The notes under the pieces are model-generated. The model was not told the origin of the DNA. It saw only the letters and a program-made list of their open reading frames with translations, and made no database searches. A program made the position numbers and the translations under genes. A stretch of DNA of 64,000 nt from an uncultured Eubacteriales bacterium (lineage in GTDB: Bacteria; Bacillota; Clostridia; Oscillospirales; Oscillospiraceae), in assembly GCA_934597725.1 (NCBI GenBank), contig CAKTSK010000008.1:15169-79168 (forward strand), given 5' to 3'. The number at the start of each line of letters is the position of its first letter. Position 1 is the stretch's first letter. This document shows, in pieces, positions 8,385-16,528 of this stretch.

Positions 8385-9058
8385 AGGGGCAACCTCTCTT
8401 TCACAATGGTAAGCAGGGCCTCAAGACTTTCCTCCAGATTCAGCTGCGAGGTGTCCAGAAGGACTGCGTCCGGGGCCTGCCGCAGGGGCGCAGCCGCCCG
8501 GTGGCTGTCGTCATGGTCCCGCTGGGCGATCTCCTCCTGCAAAACGGCCAGGGAGACCGTCTCGCCCTTGGCTTCCAGTTCCCGGAACCGGCGCAGCGCC
8601 CGCTGCTCGACAGAGGCAGTGAGAAAAATCTTCACATCCGCCTGGGGCAGGACCACCGTGCCGATGTCCCGCCCGTCCATGACCACGTTGTTCTGGCGGG
8701 CCAAGGTCCGCTGCATCTCCAGCAGGAAAGACCGGACCGCCGGATGGGCGGAGACCTGGGAGGCATAGCGTGAGACCTCGTTGGCCCGGATGGCCTCGGT
8801 CACATCCTCCTCCTCCAGCAGCATCCGCTGCCGGCCGTCTGCCCCGTAGGTCAGGGAGAGTTCGATCTGGGGCAGTCGGGCCACGACTTGCTCGGCATCG
8901 CTGCAATCCGCCCCTTGGCGGGAGACATACAACCCCACCGTGCGATAGATGGCGCCGGTATCCACATATAAAAAGCCCAGCCGGGTGGCCAGGGATCTGG
9001 CCAAGGTACTCTTCCCCGCGCCGGCGGGGCCGTCGATGGCAATGCTGTAATGGCTCAT
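8381..9058 (-). CDS. cmk: Cytidylate kinase
   Basis: A 225-residue (d)CMP kinase that phosphorylates CMP and dCMP for nucleotide and membrane-lipid synthesis. The P-loop is IDGPAGAGKSTLA near residue 7, followed by YVDTGAIYR and the VVMDGRDIGTVV substrate-binding segment, with a RFREL...RD lid. The ATG at 9058 overlaps the upstream flavoprotein stop as ATGA; longer in-frame starts would run into that gene. Length and motifs are normal for the family. Confidence 0.96.
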   Translation of the reverse strand: MSHYSIAIDGPAGAGKSTLARSLATRLGFLYVDTGAIYRTVGLYVSRQGADCSDAEQVVARLPQIELSLTYGADGRQRMLLEEEDVTEAIRANEVSRYASQVSAHPAVRSFLLEMQRTLARQNNVVMDGRDIGTVVLPQADVKIFLTASVEQRALRRFRELEAKGETVSLAVLQEEIAQRDHDDSHRAAAPLRQAPDAVLLDTSQLNLEESLEALLTIVKERLPL

Positions 9059-10305
9059 TCCGTTTCCTCCTTCCCGTATTGCGCTGCGCCCTCTCCGGCA
9101 GCCCGGCCGGTACACCAGGCGATTTGCAGGTTGAACCCGCCGGTATGGGCGTCCACATCCAGCAGCTCTCCCGCCAGGAACAGCCCGGCGGTCTTCTTGG
9201 ACATCATGCTGCCCGGGTCCACTTCGCCGGTCTTGACGCCGCCGGCGGTGATGATGGCCTCCTTGATGGGCCGGGGGCCGGCCAGCGGGATCGCAAACCC
9301 CTTCATGGTCTCCACCAGCCGCCGCCGCTGGGCCTTGGTCATGGTGTTCACCGGCAGGTCGGGGGGGATCTCCGCCCGCTGGCCCACCACCGGGACCATC
9401 TTCCGGGGCAGCAGCCCCTCCAGGAAATTATGGAAGGCTTTGTTGGGGGCCTGGGCAATGTCCCGCAGGATGCGGGCCTCCAGCTTTTCCGCCTCTAAGG
9501 CGGGCTTGCAGTCGATGATGGCTTTGTAGGTATCCTTCTCCCAGTTGGCGTGGGCGCTGGCGCTGAGGACCAGCGGCCCGGACAGGCCGAAATGGGTGAA
9601 AAGCATCTCCCCCTGCTCCTGAAACACCACCTTTTTCTTCTGGTTTTTCAGGGTGAGGGTCACATTTTTCAGGGACAGGCCCTGCAGCTGGGCGCAGGTC
9701 TCCCCCACCTCCTGCAGCGGTACCAGCGAAGGACGGGGTTCCACGATGGTGTGCCCCGCCTGTTTGGCCAGCCGGTACCCGTCGCCGGTGGAGCCGGTGG
9801 CGGGATAGCTCAGTCCGCCGGTGGCCAGAATCACCGCCCCGGCTTCCAGCCGTTCCTTTTCCAGCACCACGCCGGTGACCCGGCCCTCCTGCAAGATCAG
9901 TTCCACCGCCCGGTCCCGGCAGAGGGTGACCCCCGCCTTCTTCAGGGCAAAAAACAGGGCGTCGATCACGTCGGCCGCCCGGTCTGAACAGGGAAAAACG
10001 CGCCCCCCGCGCTCGGTCTTCAGGGGGACGCCTAAGGAGGTAAAATATTCCATGACTGCCGCCGGCGGAAAACGGGTGACGGCGCTGTACAGAAACCGTC
10101 CATTGCGCGGGACGTTCCGCAGCACCCCCTCCGGGGTGGTGTTGTTGGTCAGGTTGCAGCGGCCCTTGCCGGTGATGTAGAGCTTGCGGCCCAGCTTTTC
10201 GTTGGGCTCCACCAGGACCACCGCCGCGCCCTCCCGGCAGGCAGACAGGGCGGCCATCATGCCGGCAGCGCCGCCGCCGATGACCACCACAGGAGACTGT
10301 TTCAT
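9055..10305 (-). CDS. HI0933/BaiN-family FAD-dependent oxidoreductase
   Basis: A 416-residue flavoprotein of the HI0933/YhiN/BaiN family. The N-terminal dinucleotide-binding motif is VIGGGAAGMMAA near residue 8, followed by the family hallmark GRKLYITGKGRCNLTN. The mid-protein ATGGLSYPATGSTGDGY and the C-terminal GGVKTGEVDP...GLFLAGELLDVDAHTGGFNLQIA segments are also typical. One relative, BaiN, takes part in gut bile-acid dehydroxylation, but most members have no known substrate and I do not assign one. It overlaps rpiR upstream and cmk downstream by 4 nt each, so it belongs to the same operon. Confidence 0.92.
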   Translation of the reverse strand: MKQSPVVVIGGGAAGMMAALSACREGAAVVLVEPNEKLGRKLYITGKGRCNLTNNTTPEGVLRNVPRNGRFLYSAVTRFPPAAVMEYFTSLGVPLKTERGGRVFPCSDRAADVIDALFFALKKAGVTLCRDRAVELILQEGRVTGVVLEKERLEAGAVILATGGLSYPATGSTGDGYRLAKQAGHTIVEPRPSLVPLQEVGETCAQLQGLSLKNVTLTLKNQKKKVVFQEQGEMLFTHFGLSGPLVLSASAHANWEKDTYKAIIDCKPALEAEKLEARILRDIAQAPNKAFHNFLEGLLPRKMVPVVGQRAEIPPDLPVNTMTKAQRRRLVETMKGFAIPLAGPRPIKEAIITAGGVKTGEVDPGSMMSKKTAGLFLAGELLDVDAHTGGFNLQIAWCTGRAAGEGAAQYGKEETE

Positions 10306-11171
10306 TGGTTCTCTTCCTCCATGCTGACGAATACGCCGTACTCCTCCCAGATCCGTTCCAGCCGCTCGAAGTGCTCCACAATGTCGGCCTTGCTCCGGGC
10401 AATGGCCACCAGCAGGGCGTTGATGAGGCTCAGGGGCGCCACCAGGGAGTCCACGAAAGAGGCCATGTCGCTCTTGGCCAGCAGCACATAGTCCGCCGCC
10501 TTGGCCATGCTGTTGGAGGCGCTGTCGGTGATGGCGATGACCTTGGAGCCCCGCTCGTGGGCAAAGTTGATGGCCCGCACCGTCCGCCGGGAATACCGGG
10601 GGAAGGAGAGACCGATGGTCACGTCCCCCTTCTCCACCTGGACGATCTGATCAAAGATCTCCTGGTTGGCGCTCTCGCCCACATGGACCACGTTGTCGAA
10701 CATCAGGCCGAAGTAAAAGGACAGGAACCCGGCCAGAGAACCCGAGGAGCGGGTCCCCAGGATGTAGATCTTCTTGGCGTTGACGATGGCATCCACCGCC
10801 GACTGAAAGCTCTCCCGGTCGATCTCCTCCATGGTCAGGCGGATCTTTTCCATGTCCGACTGCATCACCGTGGACACCACGTCCTGGTTGCCGATGATGT
10901 CGTTGGTGACCTCGATGCGCTGGATGGAGGTCAGCTTATTGCGAATCATTTCCTGCAGGGCCTTCTGCATGGCGGGATAGCCGTCATATTTCAGCTCTGA
11001 GGCAAAGCGGACCACCGTGGACTCGCTGACGTGGACGGTCTTGCCCAGCTTGCTGGCCGTCATAAAAGCAGCCTTATCATAAGAGGACAAGATGTAGTTG
11101 GCGATCAACTTCTGTCCCTTAGAAAAGGTATTCATTTTACTGCTGATGAGAGATAAGATATCTTTCGACAT
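10302..11171 (-). CDS. MurR/RpiR family transcriptional regulator
   Basis: A 289-residue RpiR-type regulator. Residues 1-77 form the HTH_6 DNA-binding domain (FSKGQKLIANYIL, ASKLGKTVHVSESTVVRFASEL). Residues about 125-255 form a SIS sugar-phosphate-binding domain (IYILGTRSSGSLAGFLS, GLSFPRYSRRTVRAINFA). Members usually sense a sugar phosphate and control its catabolism. Here the gene instead leads an operon of flavoprotein, cmk, plsC and ispH, so its ligand and targets are unclear. Its promoter is at 11282-11310, with a long hairpin in the leader. Confidence 0.93.
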   Translation of the reverse strand: MSKDILSLISSKMNTFSKGQKLIANYILSSYDKAAFMTASKLGKTVHVSESTVVRFASELKYDGYPAMQKALQEMIRNKLTSIQRIEVTNDIIGNQDVVSTVMQSDMEKIRLTMEEIDRESFQSAVDAIVNAKKIYILGTRSSGSLAGFLSFYFGLMFDNVVHVGESANQEIFDQIVQVEKGDVTIGLSFPRYSRRTVRAINFAHERGSKVIAITDSASNSMAKAADYVLLAKSDMASFVDSLVAPLSLINALLVAIARSKADIVEHFERLERIWEEYGVFVSMEEENQ

Positions 11172-11226
11172 AGACGCGACCTCCTGCTCCTCGCGATCCC
11201 GGCTCCCCCCTCTCTCCCAGAACGAC

Positions 11227-11257
11227 GGGAAAAAGAGGGGTGGCCCCGTTTTTTCCC
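11227..11257 (-). terminator. Hairpin downstream of rluB and within the rpiR leader
   Basis: GGGAAAAAACGGGG and CCCCTCTTTTTCCC pair over a 3-nt loop on the minus strand. It lies 64 bases past the rluB stop but also downstream of the predicted rpiR promoter, so it may act as a read-through terminator or attenuator. The T-run is inside the stem, so strength is uncertain. Confidence 0.5.
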
Positions 11258-11281
11258 GGAGCCGCCGTACTTTCTGAGCAT

Positions 11282-11310
11282 ATTATAGCGCGCCTTCCAG
11301 CATTTTGCAA
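11282..11310 (-). promoter_or_regulatory. Sigma-A promoter of the rpiR-cmk-ispH operon
   Basis: On the minus strand TTGCAA and TATAAT are 17 nt apart, immediately beyond the rluB stop. Confidence 0.85.
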
Positions 11311-11320
11311 GAAAAAATTC

Positions 11321-12052
11321 CTATTCTTGCAGAAAACTTTCCTCCTCCAGCAATCGCCGTTCTGCCGCCGTCAGGGGCCGCCACTGGCCTGGTCTCAGGG
11401 TCCGGTCCAGGGGCAGAGCCCCCTCCCGGATGCGTTTGAGCCGGGTGACGTCCAGCCCGCATTGGGCGCACATCCGGCGCACCTGCCGGTTCTTCCCCTC
11501 GTGGATGGTCACCGAGAGCACCGCCCGGTCCGCTGCCGTCTGGCGGACCAGCCGGACCCGGGCCGGGGCCAGCGGCTGGCCGTCCAGGGTCATGGGACGG
11601 CGCAATTCCTCCGTCACCTCCGGGCGGAAGCCCGTCACCCACACCAGATATTCCTTCTCCACCTGATGGCGGGGATGGAGCAGACGGTGGGTCAGCGCCC
11701 CGTCATCGGTCAGCAGCAGCAGGCCCTCGGAATCCATGTCCAGGCGGCCCACCGGCCACACCCGTCCCCCGCATCCCCGGACCAGGCCGGCCACCGTAGG
11801 CCGTCCCTTTTCGTCGGAGAGGGTCGTCACCACGCCCCGGGGTTTGTAGAGCATGAGGACCCGACAGGTCTGGGGCGGTCCGCCCACCGGTTTCCCGTCC
11901 AGGGCGATCCGGTCCCGGGCCGGATCTGCTCTCTCTCCCAGCGCAGCCGGCCGGCCGTTGACCGTCACCCGGCCGGCAGTAATGTACTCCTCCGCACGGC
12001 GGCGGGAGCAGACGCCCGCCGCCGAGAGGATCTTTTGTAGCCGATCTTCCAT
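11321..12052 (-). CDS. rluB: rRNA pseudouridine synthase, RsuA/RluB family
   Basis: A 243-residue pseudouridine synthase. An S4 RNA-binding domain (RLQKILSAAGVCSRRRAEEYI...GRVTVNG) occupies residues 3-50. The catalytic GRLDMDSEGLLLLTDDG segment carries the nucleophile Asp near residue 105. The KNRQVRRM helix near residue 192 is typical of the RsuA/RluB/RluE/RluF group. RluB modifies 23S rRNA position 2605; the choice within the group is inferred from its place at the end of the scpAB-ytfJ-dacF operon, a conserved Firmicutes arrangement. It is 15 nt downstream of dacF. Confidence 0.92.
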   Translation of the reverse strand: MEDRLQKILSAAGVCSRRRAEEYITAGRVTVNGRPAALGERADPARDRIALDGKPVGGPPQTCRVLMLYKPRGVVTTLSDEKGRPTVAGLVRGCGGRVWPVGRLDMDSEGLLLLTDDGALTHRLLHPRHQVEKEYLVWVTGFRPEVTEELRRPMTLDGQPLAPARVRLVRQTAADRAVLSVTIHEGKNRQVRRMCAQCGLDVTRLKRIREGALPLDRTLRPGQWRPLTAAERRLLEEESFLQE

Positions 12053-12067
12053 GGTACTTCCCTTTCT

Positions 12068-13213
12068 CTATACACCGCCGTGGGCCGCCTCGTTCCCCCG
12101 GTCTTTGGGCCGGAGCAGCTCCAGCAGGGACCGGACCTGCCGCTGCCCCACCACATCCCGGGCAGCGGAAGCGGCCCAGACCAGATAGGTCTCCCCCACC
12201 ACGTTTCCGTTGAGGCGGTAGCGGACCACGCCGGCGATCTCCCCTTTCTGGACCGGGGCGGCCATCTCCTGGGGCAGCTCCAGCTCGACCGCAGCCTCTT
12301 CCCCTTCCCGCATGGGGTAGGCCACCGTCTCCCGGGCGGCCACAGGGACCTGATGCAGCAGGCTGCCGGTCAGGTTGACCCGGCCCAGCACCGTGCCTTT
12401 CTGCGCCAGGACCCGGCGGGGCGCGGCGGAAAACCCATAGTCCAGCAGGGCCTGATGGTCCTCCCAGTCGCTGCGGTCGTTGAGGGTGACGCAGATGAGG
12501 GTCTGTCCCTCCCGGGTGGCGCTGGACACCAGGGTCCGGCCTGCCTGCCGGGTGTAGCCTGTTTTCATGCCGTTGCAGCCCTCATAGCGCCACAGCAGTT
12601 TATTGTGGTTGGTCAGCTGACGGCCTTCCAGAGTGATCTGCCGGGTGGCCATTGCCGCGGCCACCGTGGGGTTCTTCAAGCAGGCCGCGCCCAGTTTGGC
12701 CATGTCCAGGGCAGAGGCGTAATGCGCCTCGTCCCCCAGGCCATTGGGGTCGGAAAAGTGGGTGTGGGTCATGCCCAAGTCCTGAGCCCGCTGGTTCATC
12801 CAGTCCACAAAGGTCTCCACTGTTCCGCCGCAGATCCCCGCCAACGCCACCGCCGCGTCGTTGCCCGAGTGGAGCAGCAGCCCATAAAAGAGGGTTTTCA
12901 GGGTGATGGTCTCTCCTGCCTTCAAGTAAAGAGAGGTCCCCTCGATCCCCGTCCACTCGGGACGGATCGTCACCTGACGGGACAGGTCGCCCTCCAGATA
13001 CTCCGCCGCCACCAGAGCGGTCATCAGTTTTGTGGTGCTGGCAATGGCCCGGGGGACCTCCGCCTGATGGGCGTAGAGCACCCGGCCGCTTTCCGCGTCC
13101 ATCAGAACGGCGGAGGCCGCGGAAACCGCCGGGACCTCCGCCGCACGGGCCGGGAGCACCAGCGCCGGCAGCAGCACGCACAGCACCCCCAGGGCAACAA
13201 GCCGTTTTTCCAC
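12068..13213 (-). CDS. dacF: D-alanyl-D-alanine carboxypeptidase (DacF-like)
   Basis: A 381-residue penicillin-binding protein of the S11 family that trims the terminal D-Ala from peptidoglycan stem peptides. It has a signal peptide (residues 1-25, ending PARA). The catalytic triad motifs are all present: S59-T-T-K62, an SGN near residue 118 and a KTG near residue 219. A C-terminal beta domain follows. I use the GTG at 13213, which has GGAGG six nt upstream; an upstream TTG lacks one. DacF-type enzymes often act in sporulation, and ytfJ lies just upstream, which fits. Confidence 0.92.
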   Translation of the reverse strand: MEKRLVALGVLCVLLPALVLPARAAEVPAVSAASAVLMDAESGRVLYAHQAEVPRAIASTTKLMTALVAAEYLEGDLSRQVTIRPEWTGIEGTSLYLKAGETITLKTLFYGLLLHSGNDAAVALAGICGGTVETFVDWMNQRAQDLGMTHTHFSDPNGLGDEAHYASALDMAKLGAACLKNPTVAAAMATRQITLEGRQLTNHNKLLWRYEGCNGMKTGYTRQAGRTLVSSATREGQTLICVTLNDRSDWEDHQALLDYGFSAAPRRVLAQKGTVLGRVNLTGSLLHQVPVAARETVAYPMREGEEAAVELELPQEMAAPVQKGEIAGVVRYRLNGNVVGETYLVWAASAARDVVGQRQVRSLLELLRPKDRGNEAAHGGV

Positions 13214-13270
13214 AGGATCCCTCCGTCCCAACAAGGTATTTCCCGGTTAGTATGGAGGGTCCGGCCGGAT

Positions 13271-13678
13271 TTATTCCGCCGCGTCCTGTTTTTTTGCTTT
13301 CTTTTCTTCCACCAGGCTGGTGAGCTTGCTCACCACGTCGGGGATCATGTCCACGATCCGGTCCAGGCTGGTCTCCGGGGCTGCCTCTACCGGCAGGACC
13401 CGGACGGTGGTTCCGGTGATGACCAGGAAGCAGACCGGGACTACCTTCAGCCCCGCGCCGCCGCCGCCGCCGAAGGGATTTTCTCCGCAGCCCTTGGGGG
13501 CGTTTCCGGCCATCTCCGAGCCGCCAGTGCCAAAGCCCAGAGAGATCTTGGAGACGGGGATCAGCGTGACCTCGCCGGCTGTGATCGGCTCGCCCATTAC
13601 GGTGTTGGCGTCCACTGCCTCTTTGATCTTCTGAATGGTCTCCGTCATGAGTTCACTGACAGGATGATTCTTTTCCAT
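13271..13678 (-). CDS. ytfJ: GerW family sporulation protein YtfJ
   Basis: A 135-residue member of the GerW/YtfJ family. Diagnostic features are the MGEPI...VTLIPVSKISLGFGTGGSE segment, a glycine-rich loop (ENPFGGGGGAG) and the VVPVCFLVI strand. In Bacillus subtilis this protein is needed for spore germination responses. Its start overlaps the end of the DUF2953 gene by 26 nt, so translation is coupled. Its presence is a good indicator that the organism sporulates. Confidence 0.94.
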   Translation of the reverse strand: MEKNHPVSELMTETIQKIKEAVDANTVMGEPITAGEVTLIPVSKISLGFGTGGSEMAGNAPKGCGENPFGGGGGAGLKVVPVCFLVITGTTVRVLPVEAAPETSLDRIVDMIPDVVSKLTSLVEEKKAKKQDAAE

Positions 13679-14303
13679 GGTTCGTCTCCCCTTCTTGTGT
13701 GCTTCCGGCGGGCGAAGCCGCCGCAGATCCTTTGCGTTGCTCCCACATGGTTTTCAGCGCCGCCCAGCCCAAGGGCAGGGCGATCCGCAGCAGCTGAAAC
13801 ACCGTCAGGGACAGCCCCGCCCGGACGGTGAGCCGGGGATGTTCCAGCTGATAATCCAGGTCCAGCCGGACCTGACGCTGTTTGACAATAAAGTTGGCTT
13901 CCAGAAAGGCCAGCAAGCCCTCCGCCACAGCCCAGGCCCGGCCATAGTGAATGGCGGCGTCAGCCGGGTCGTCCTCCCCCCAGAGCAAATGAAGGGTGAG
14001 TTCGTCGATCCGCAGGGCCCGGCGAAAGCGTCCGGCCGCTCGCTTGAGGTCGGGGAGCAGCGCCAGCGCCAGGTCCAAGGCCCCGCCCAGGGCCGGTTTT
14101 TCCCTGGGGGCCGCCGCTGGTTTTTCCCTGGCCGGCCGTGTTTTTTTCTTCGGAGAGGGCGGATACAAGGAAAACCACTTGGGTCCCAGCCGCCACATGA
14201 GCCAGCCGCCGGTCTGGTCATATCCCGCCGCCACGCCCAGACGAAGGCAGAACAGCAGCAGGAGCAGCAAAGCCAGCACCGCCAGCAAGATCCACCCGAT
14301 CAC
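13653..14303 (-). CDS. DUF2953 membrane-anchored protein
   Basis: A 216-residue protein with an N-terminal membrane helix (WILLAVLALLLLLLFCLRL) and then a basic, proline-rich linker (about residues 50-72). The DUF2953 region follows (IDELTLHLLWGEDDPADAAIHYGRAWA) and is typical of the gene between scpB and ytfJ in Firmicutes. The function is unknown; the neighbours suggest a sporulation link. The GTG at 14303 overlaps the scpB stop as GTGA. Assignment rests on sequence features plus gene order. Confidence 0.85.
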   Translation of the reverse strand: MIGWILLAVLALLLLLLFCLRLGVAAGYDQTGGWLMWRLGPKWFSLYPPSPKKKTRPAREKPAAAPREKPALGGALDLALALLPDLKRAAGRFRRALRIDELTLHLLWGEDDPADAAIHYGRAWAVAEGLLAFLEANFIVKQRQVRLDLDYQLEHPRLTVRAGLSLTVFQLLRIALPLGWAALKTMWEQRKGSAAASPAGSTQEGETNHGKESSCQ

Positions 14304-14839
14304 GGCGCCGCCCCCTCTCTCTTTCCCGCCGCCTCCGGCAGAGGCGGCAGGTCCTCCAGGCTGGACAGACCAAAGGTACGCAGGAAGGTCTGGGTGGTCT
14401 GGTACAGAATGGGCCGCCCCGGGGCGTCCAGCGTCCCGCAGGGCTGTACCAGCTCCCGGTCCAGCAGCAGCGACAGGGAGTGGCTGCTGTCTACTCCCCG
14501 GGCCTGTTCCAGATAGACCCGGGTCACCGGCTGAAAATAGGCCACCAGGGCCAGGGTCTCCAAGGCCGCCGGCGACAGCTTGTCCGGGCGCTTCCGGGAC
14601 AGCAGGCCCCGGATGGTCTCCCCCCACTGGGGCGCAGAGACCATCTGCCAGCTGTCCTCCAACCGGACCAGACGCACCCCCGCGCCCGTTGTTTCATACC
14701 CCTCGGCCAGCCCCCGGCAGACCTGCGCGGCCTCCGCCGGCGTGCAGTCCAGCGCCTGGGCCAGACGGCCGGTCTCCACCGGTTCTCCCAGGGCAAACAG
14801 GATGGCTTCCGCCGCACTTTCCCATGCAGTCCGCTCCAT
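14300..14839 (-). CDS. scpB: Segregation and condensation protein B
   Basis: A 179-residue kleisin-associated winged-helix protein that joins SMC and ScpA in the condensin complex for chromosome organisation. Two winged-helix domains are visible: EAILFALGEPVETGRLAQAL at the N-terminus, then SPAALETLALVAYFQPVTR with ARGVDSSHSLSLLLDRELVQ, the family signature. The ATG at 14839 has AAAGGGGGAG about 6 nt upstream. It lies 23 nt after scpA. The matching smc gene is about 40 kb away at 54442-57579. Confidence 0.95.
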   Translation of the reverse strand: MERTAWESAAEAILFALGEPVETGRLAQALDCTPAEAAQVCRGLAEGYETTGAGVRLVRLEDSWQMVSAPQWGETIRGLLSRKRPDKLSPAALETLALVAYFQPVTRVYLEQARGVDSSHSLSLLLDRELVQPCGTLDAPGRPILYQTTQTFLRTFGLSSLEDLPPLPEAAGKREGAAP

Positions 14840-14862
14840 TGCCGTCTCCCCCTTTCCCGCCG

Positions 14863-15633
14863 TCACTGGGCGGAACTCCGTGTGATCTCCGGGTCGTCCA
14901 TCTCCTCGGTCAGGCAGATCTTCCCCGCCCGGCACAGCTCCAGCAGGGCCAGAAAGCTGGCTGTGGCCTCCGCCCGGCTGCCGCTGCGGCAGAGCAGGTC
15001 CCGCCAGTGCAGCGGCCCTTCCGCCAGCAGGGACAGCAGCTGCGCCGCCTTCTCCTCCACGGGATAGGGTTCGGACCGAAGCAGGATTTCAAACGAGGCC
15101 GGGTCAGGCGGGGCTTCCCGTTGGCAGCGAGCCCGCCAGGCGGCGATGGCCCCCAGCAGGTCTCCCGGCTCCTGCTGATAGCGGTAGACCCGCCGGGCAA
15201 ACGCGGCCTCCGGTCCCTTGGGGAAGCAGGCTCTGCCCCGGGTCCACCCGGCTGTCAGCTGCGGCAGCACCGCCTGGACCCGCCGGCGCTCCTCCTGCCG
15301 CTGGCGGGCTTCCAGGCTGGCGATGAGCGCCGCCATTTCCTCTTTCGCCTCCCGGTCCTGGACCGAGAGGAGCATTTTGGTCTTGAGGAGCATCAGGTGA
15401 GAGGCCATGGCGATGAACTCCCCGGCCACCTCCAGGTCGATGGCCCGCCGGGCCTCCATCCAGGCCAGAAACTGTTCCAGCACCTCCGTCAGGGAGATGT
15501 CCTGGATCGCCACGCGATTTTTTTGCAGCAGGTGGAGGATCAGGTCCAGCGGACCCACGAAGTCTTCCGCAGCCGCCGCACCGGCTTTCACCACCCCTTT
15601 CAGGCGGTAGACCGGCCGGTCCTCCGCCCTCAC
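14863..15633 (-). CDS. scpA: Segregation and condensation protein A
   Basis: A 256-residue kleisin subunit of the SMC-ScpAB condensin. The N-terminal helical domain that contacts the SMC neck is visible as FVGPLDLILHLLQKNRVAIQDISLTEV, followed by EFIAMASHLMLLKTKMLL. The C-terminal winged helix begins near EEKAAQLLSLL. I use the GTG at 15633, which overlaps the stop of the M50 protease gene as GTGA. Length matches other ScpA proteins. Confidence 0.95.
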   Translation of the reverse strand: MRAEDRPVYRLKGVVKAGAAAAEDFVGPLDLILHLLQKNRVAIQDISLTEVLEQFLAWMEARRAIDLEVAGEFIAMASHLMLLKTKMLLSVQDREAKEEMAALIASLEARQRQEERRRVQAVLPQLTAGWTRGRACFPKGPEAAFARRVYRYQQEPGDLLGAIAAWRARCQREAPPDPASFEILLRSEPYPVEEKAAQLLSLLAEGPLHWRDLLCRSGSRAEATASFLALLELCRAGKICLTEEMDDPEITRSSAQ

Positions 15634-16325
15634 AGCAGCGCCGAGAGCATGCCGGTGTAGGCAAACTCCGCGCCCCGGAGCATCCCGTCCAGCATCCAGC
15701 TGCGGGCCGCGCCCAAAAAGCCGTCCAGCACGCCGAACCAGAGCAGGGCCATGAGCACCAGCATCCCGTAGCGCTCCAGACGCATCCAGCGCAGGTAGAG
15801 CCGGTCCGGCAGGAACATGGCGACCACTTTCGAGCCGTCCAGGGGCGGGAAGGGGATCAGGTTGAAGATCCCCAGACCGATGTTCAGCGTGACCAGCACC
15901 GCAAAAAATTCCAGGGCCAGGGACAGCCCGGTGGTCTCTCCCCGCACCACGGCCACAGCGCACAGGGCGCTGTATACAATGGCCGATAGATAGGCCAGCA
16001 CAAAGTTGGACACCGGTCCCGCCAGCGCCGTGATGGCCATGCCCTGCTTGGGGCGGCGGAAATAGCGGGGGTCCACCGGCACAGGCTTGGCCCAGCCGAA
16101 GCCCACCACCACCATCATCAGCAGCCCAAAGGGGTCCAGATGATGCAGCGGGTTCAGCGAGAGCCGGTTGCTCTGCTTGGCCGTGGGGTCCCCCAGATAG
16201 CAGGCCGCCAGCCCGTGGCTGACTTCATGGACCACCAGACAGAGCAGCACGGCGGCCACCCGCAGAAGCATGGACCCCAGACTGGACCAGTCCACCCCTT
16301 GCGCCAACTGTGAAAACATCCCCAT
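15630..16325 (-). CDS. Site-2 protease family (M50) membrane protein
   Basis: A 231-residue polytopic protein of the M50 metalloprotease family. The zinc-binding HEVSH sits in the second membrane segment (residue about 34) and the third ligand motif is NLIPFPPLDGSK. The NRLSLNPLHHLDPFG loop and ALAGPVSNF are typical of the short M50 proteins found before scpA in Firmicutes. The substrate is unknown. The ATG at 16325 has GGAG 7 nt upstream. It is first in the scpA-scpB operon; its promoter is at 16406-16434 with a perfect palindrome in the leader. Confidence 0.93.
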   Translation of the reverse strand: MGMFSQLAQGVDWSSLGSMLLRVAAVLLCLVVHEVSHGLAACYLGDPTAKQSNRLSLNPLHHLDPFGLLMMVVVGFGWAKPVPVDPRYFRRPKQGMAITALAGPVSNFVLAYLSAIVYSALCAVAVVRGETTGLSLALEFFAVLVTLNIGLGIFNLIPFPPLDGSKVVAMFLPDRLYLRWMRLERYGMLVLMALLWFGVLDGFLGAARSWMLDGMLRGAEFAYTGMLSALL

Positions 16326-16357
16326 ACAGGTTCTCCTTCCAAGAGAGTATCCCAACA

Positions 16358-16373
16358 TGTGGCCCGGGCCACA
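16358..16373. repeat. Perfect 16-bp palindrome in the M50-scpAB leader
   Basis: TGTGGCCCGGGCCACA lies about 25-40 nt downstream of the expected transcription start. It could be a repressor site or a tight RNA stem. No T-run follows. Confidence 0.6.
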
Positions 16374-16405
16374 CATTTTCTTCCCAATATTTTTGTGGAT
16401 AGTCG

Positions 16406-16434
16406 ATTATATCAAAAAAACCGCTGTCTGGCAA
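16406..16434 (-). promoter_or_regulatory. Sigma-A promoter of the M50-scpA-scpB-ytfJ-dacF-rluB operon
   Basis: On the minus strand TTGCCA and TATAAT are 17 nt apart, about 80 bases upstream of the M50 gene start. Confidence 0.85.
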
Positions 16435-16493
16435 GCTTGCCCCGCCGGTCCCGGCGGATCTCACCTCATCCGGGGCGCGCCCTTTCCATCCCA

Positions 16494-16528
16494 GCAAAAA
16501 AGGCCCTCATCCGAAGAGGAGGGCCTTT
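16494..16528 (-). terminator. Terminator overlapping the 3' end of the second M50 gene
   Basis: A 10-bp stem (AAAGGCCCTC/GAGGGCCTTT) followed by TTT on the minus strand. The stop codon of the M50 gene lies inside the downstream arm, so the coding region ends within the hairpin. Confidence 0.85.
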
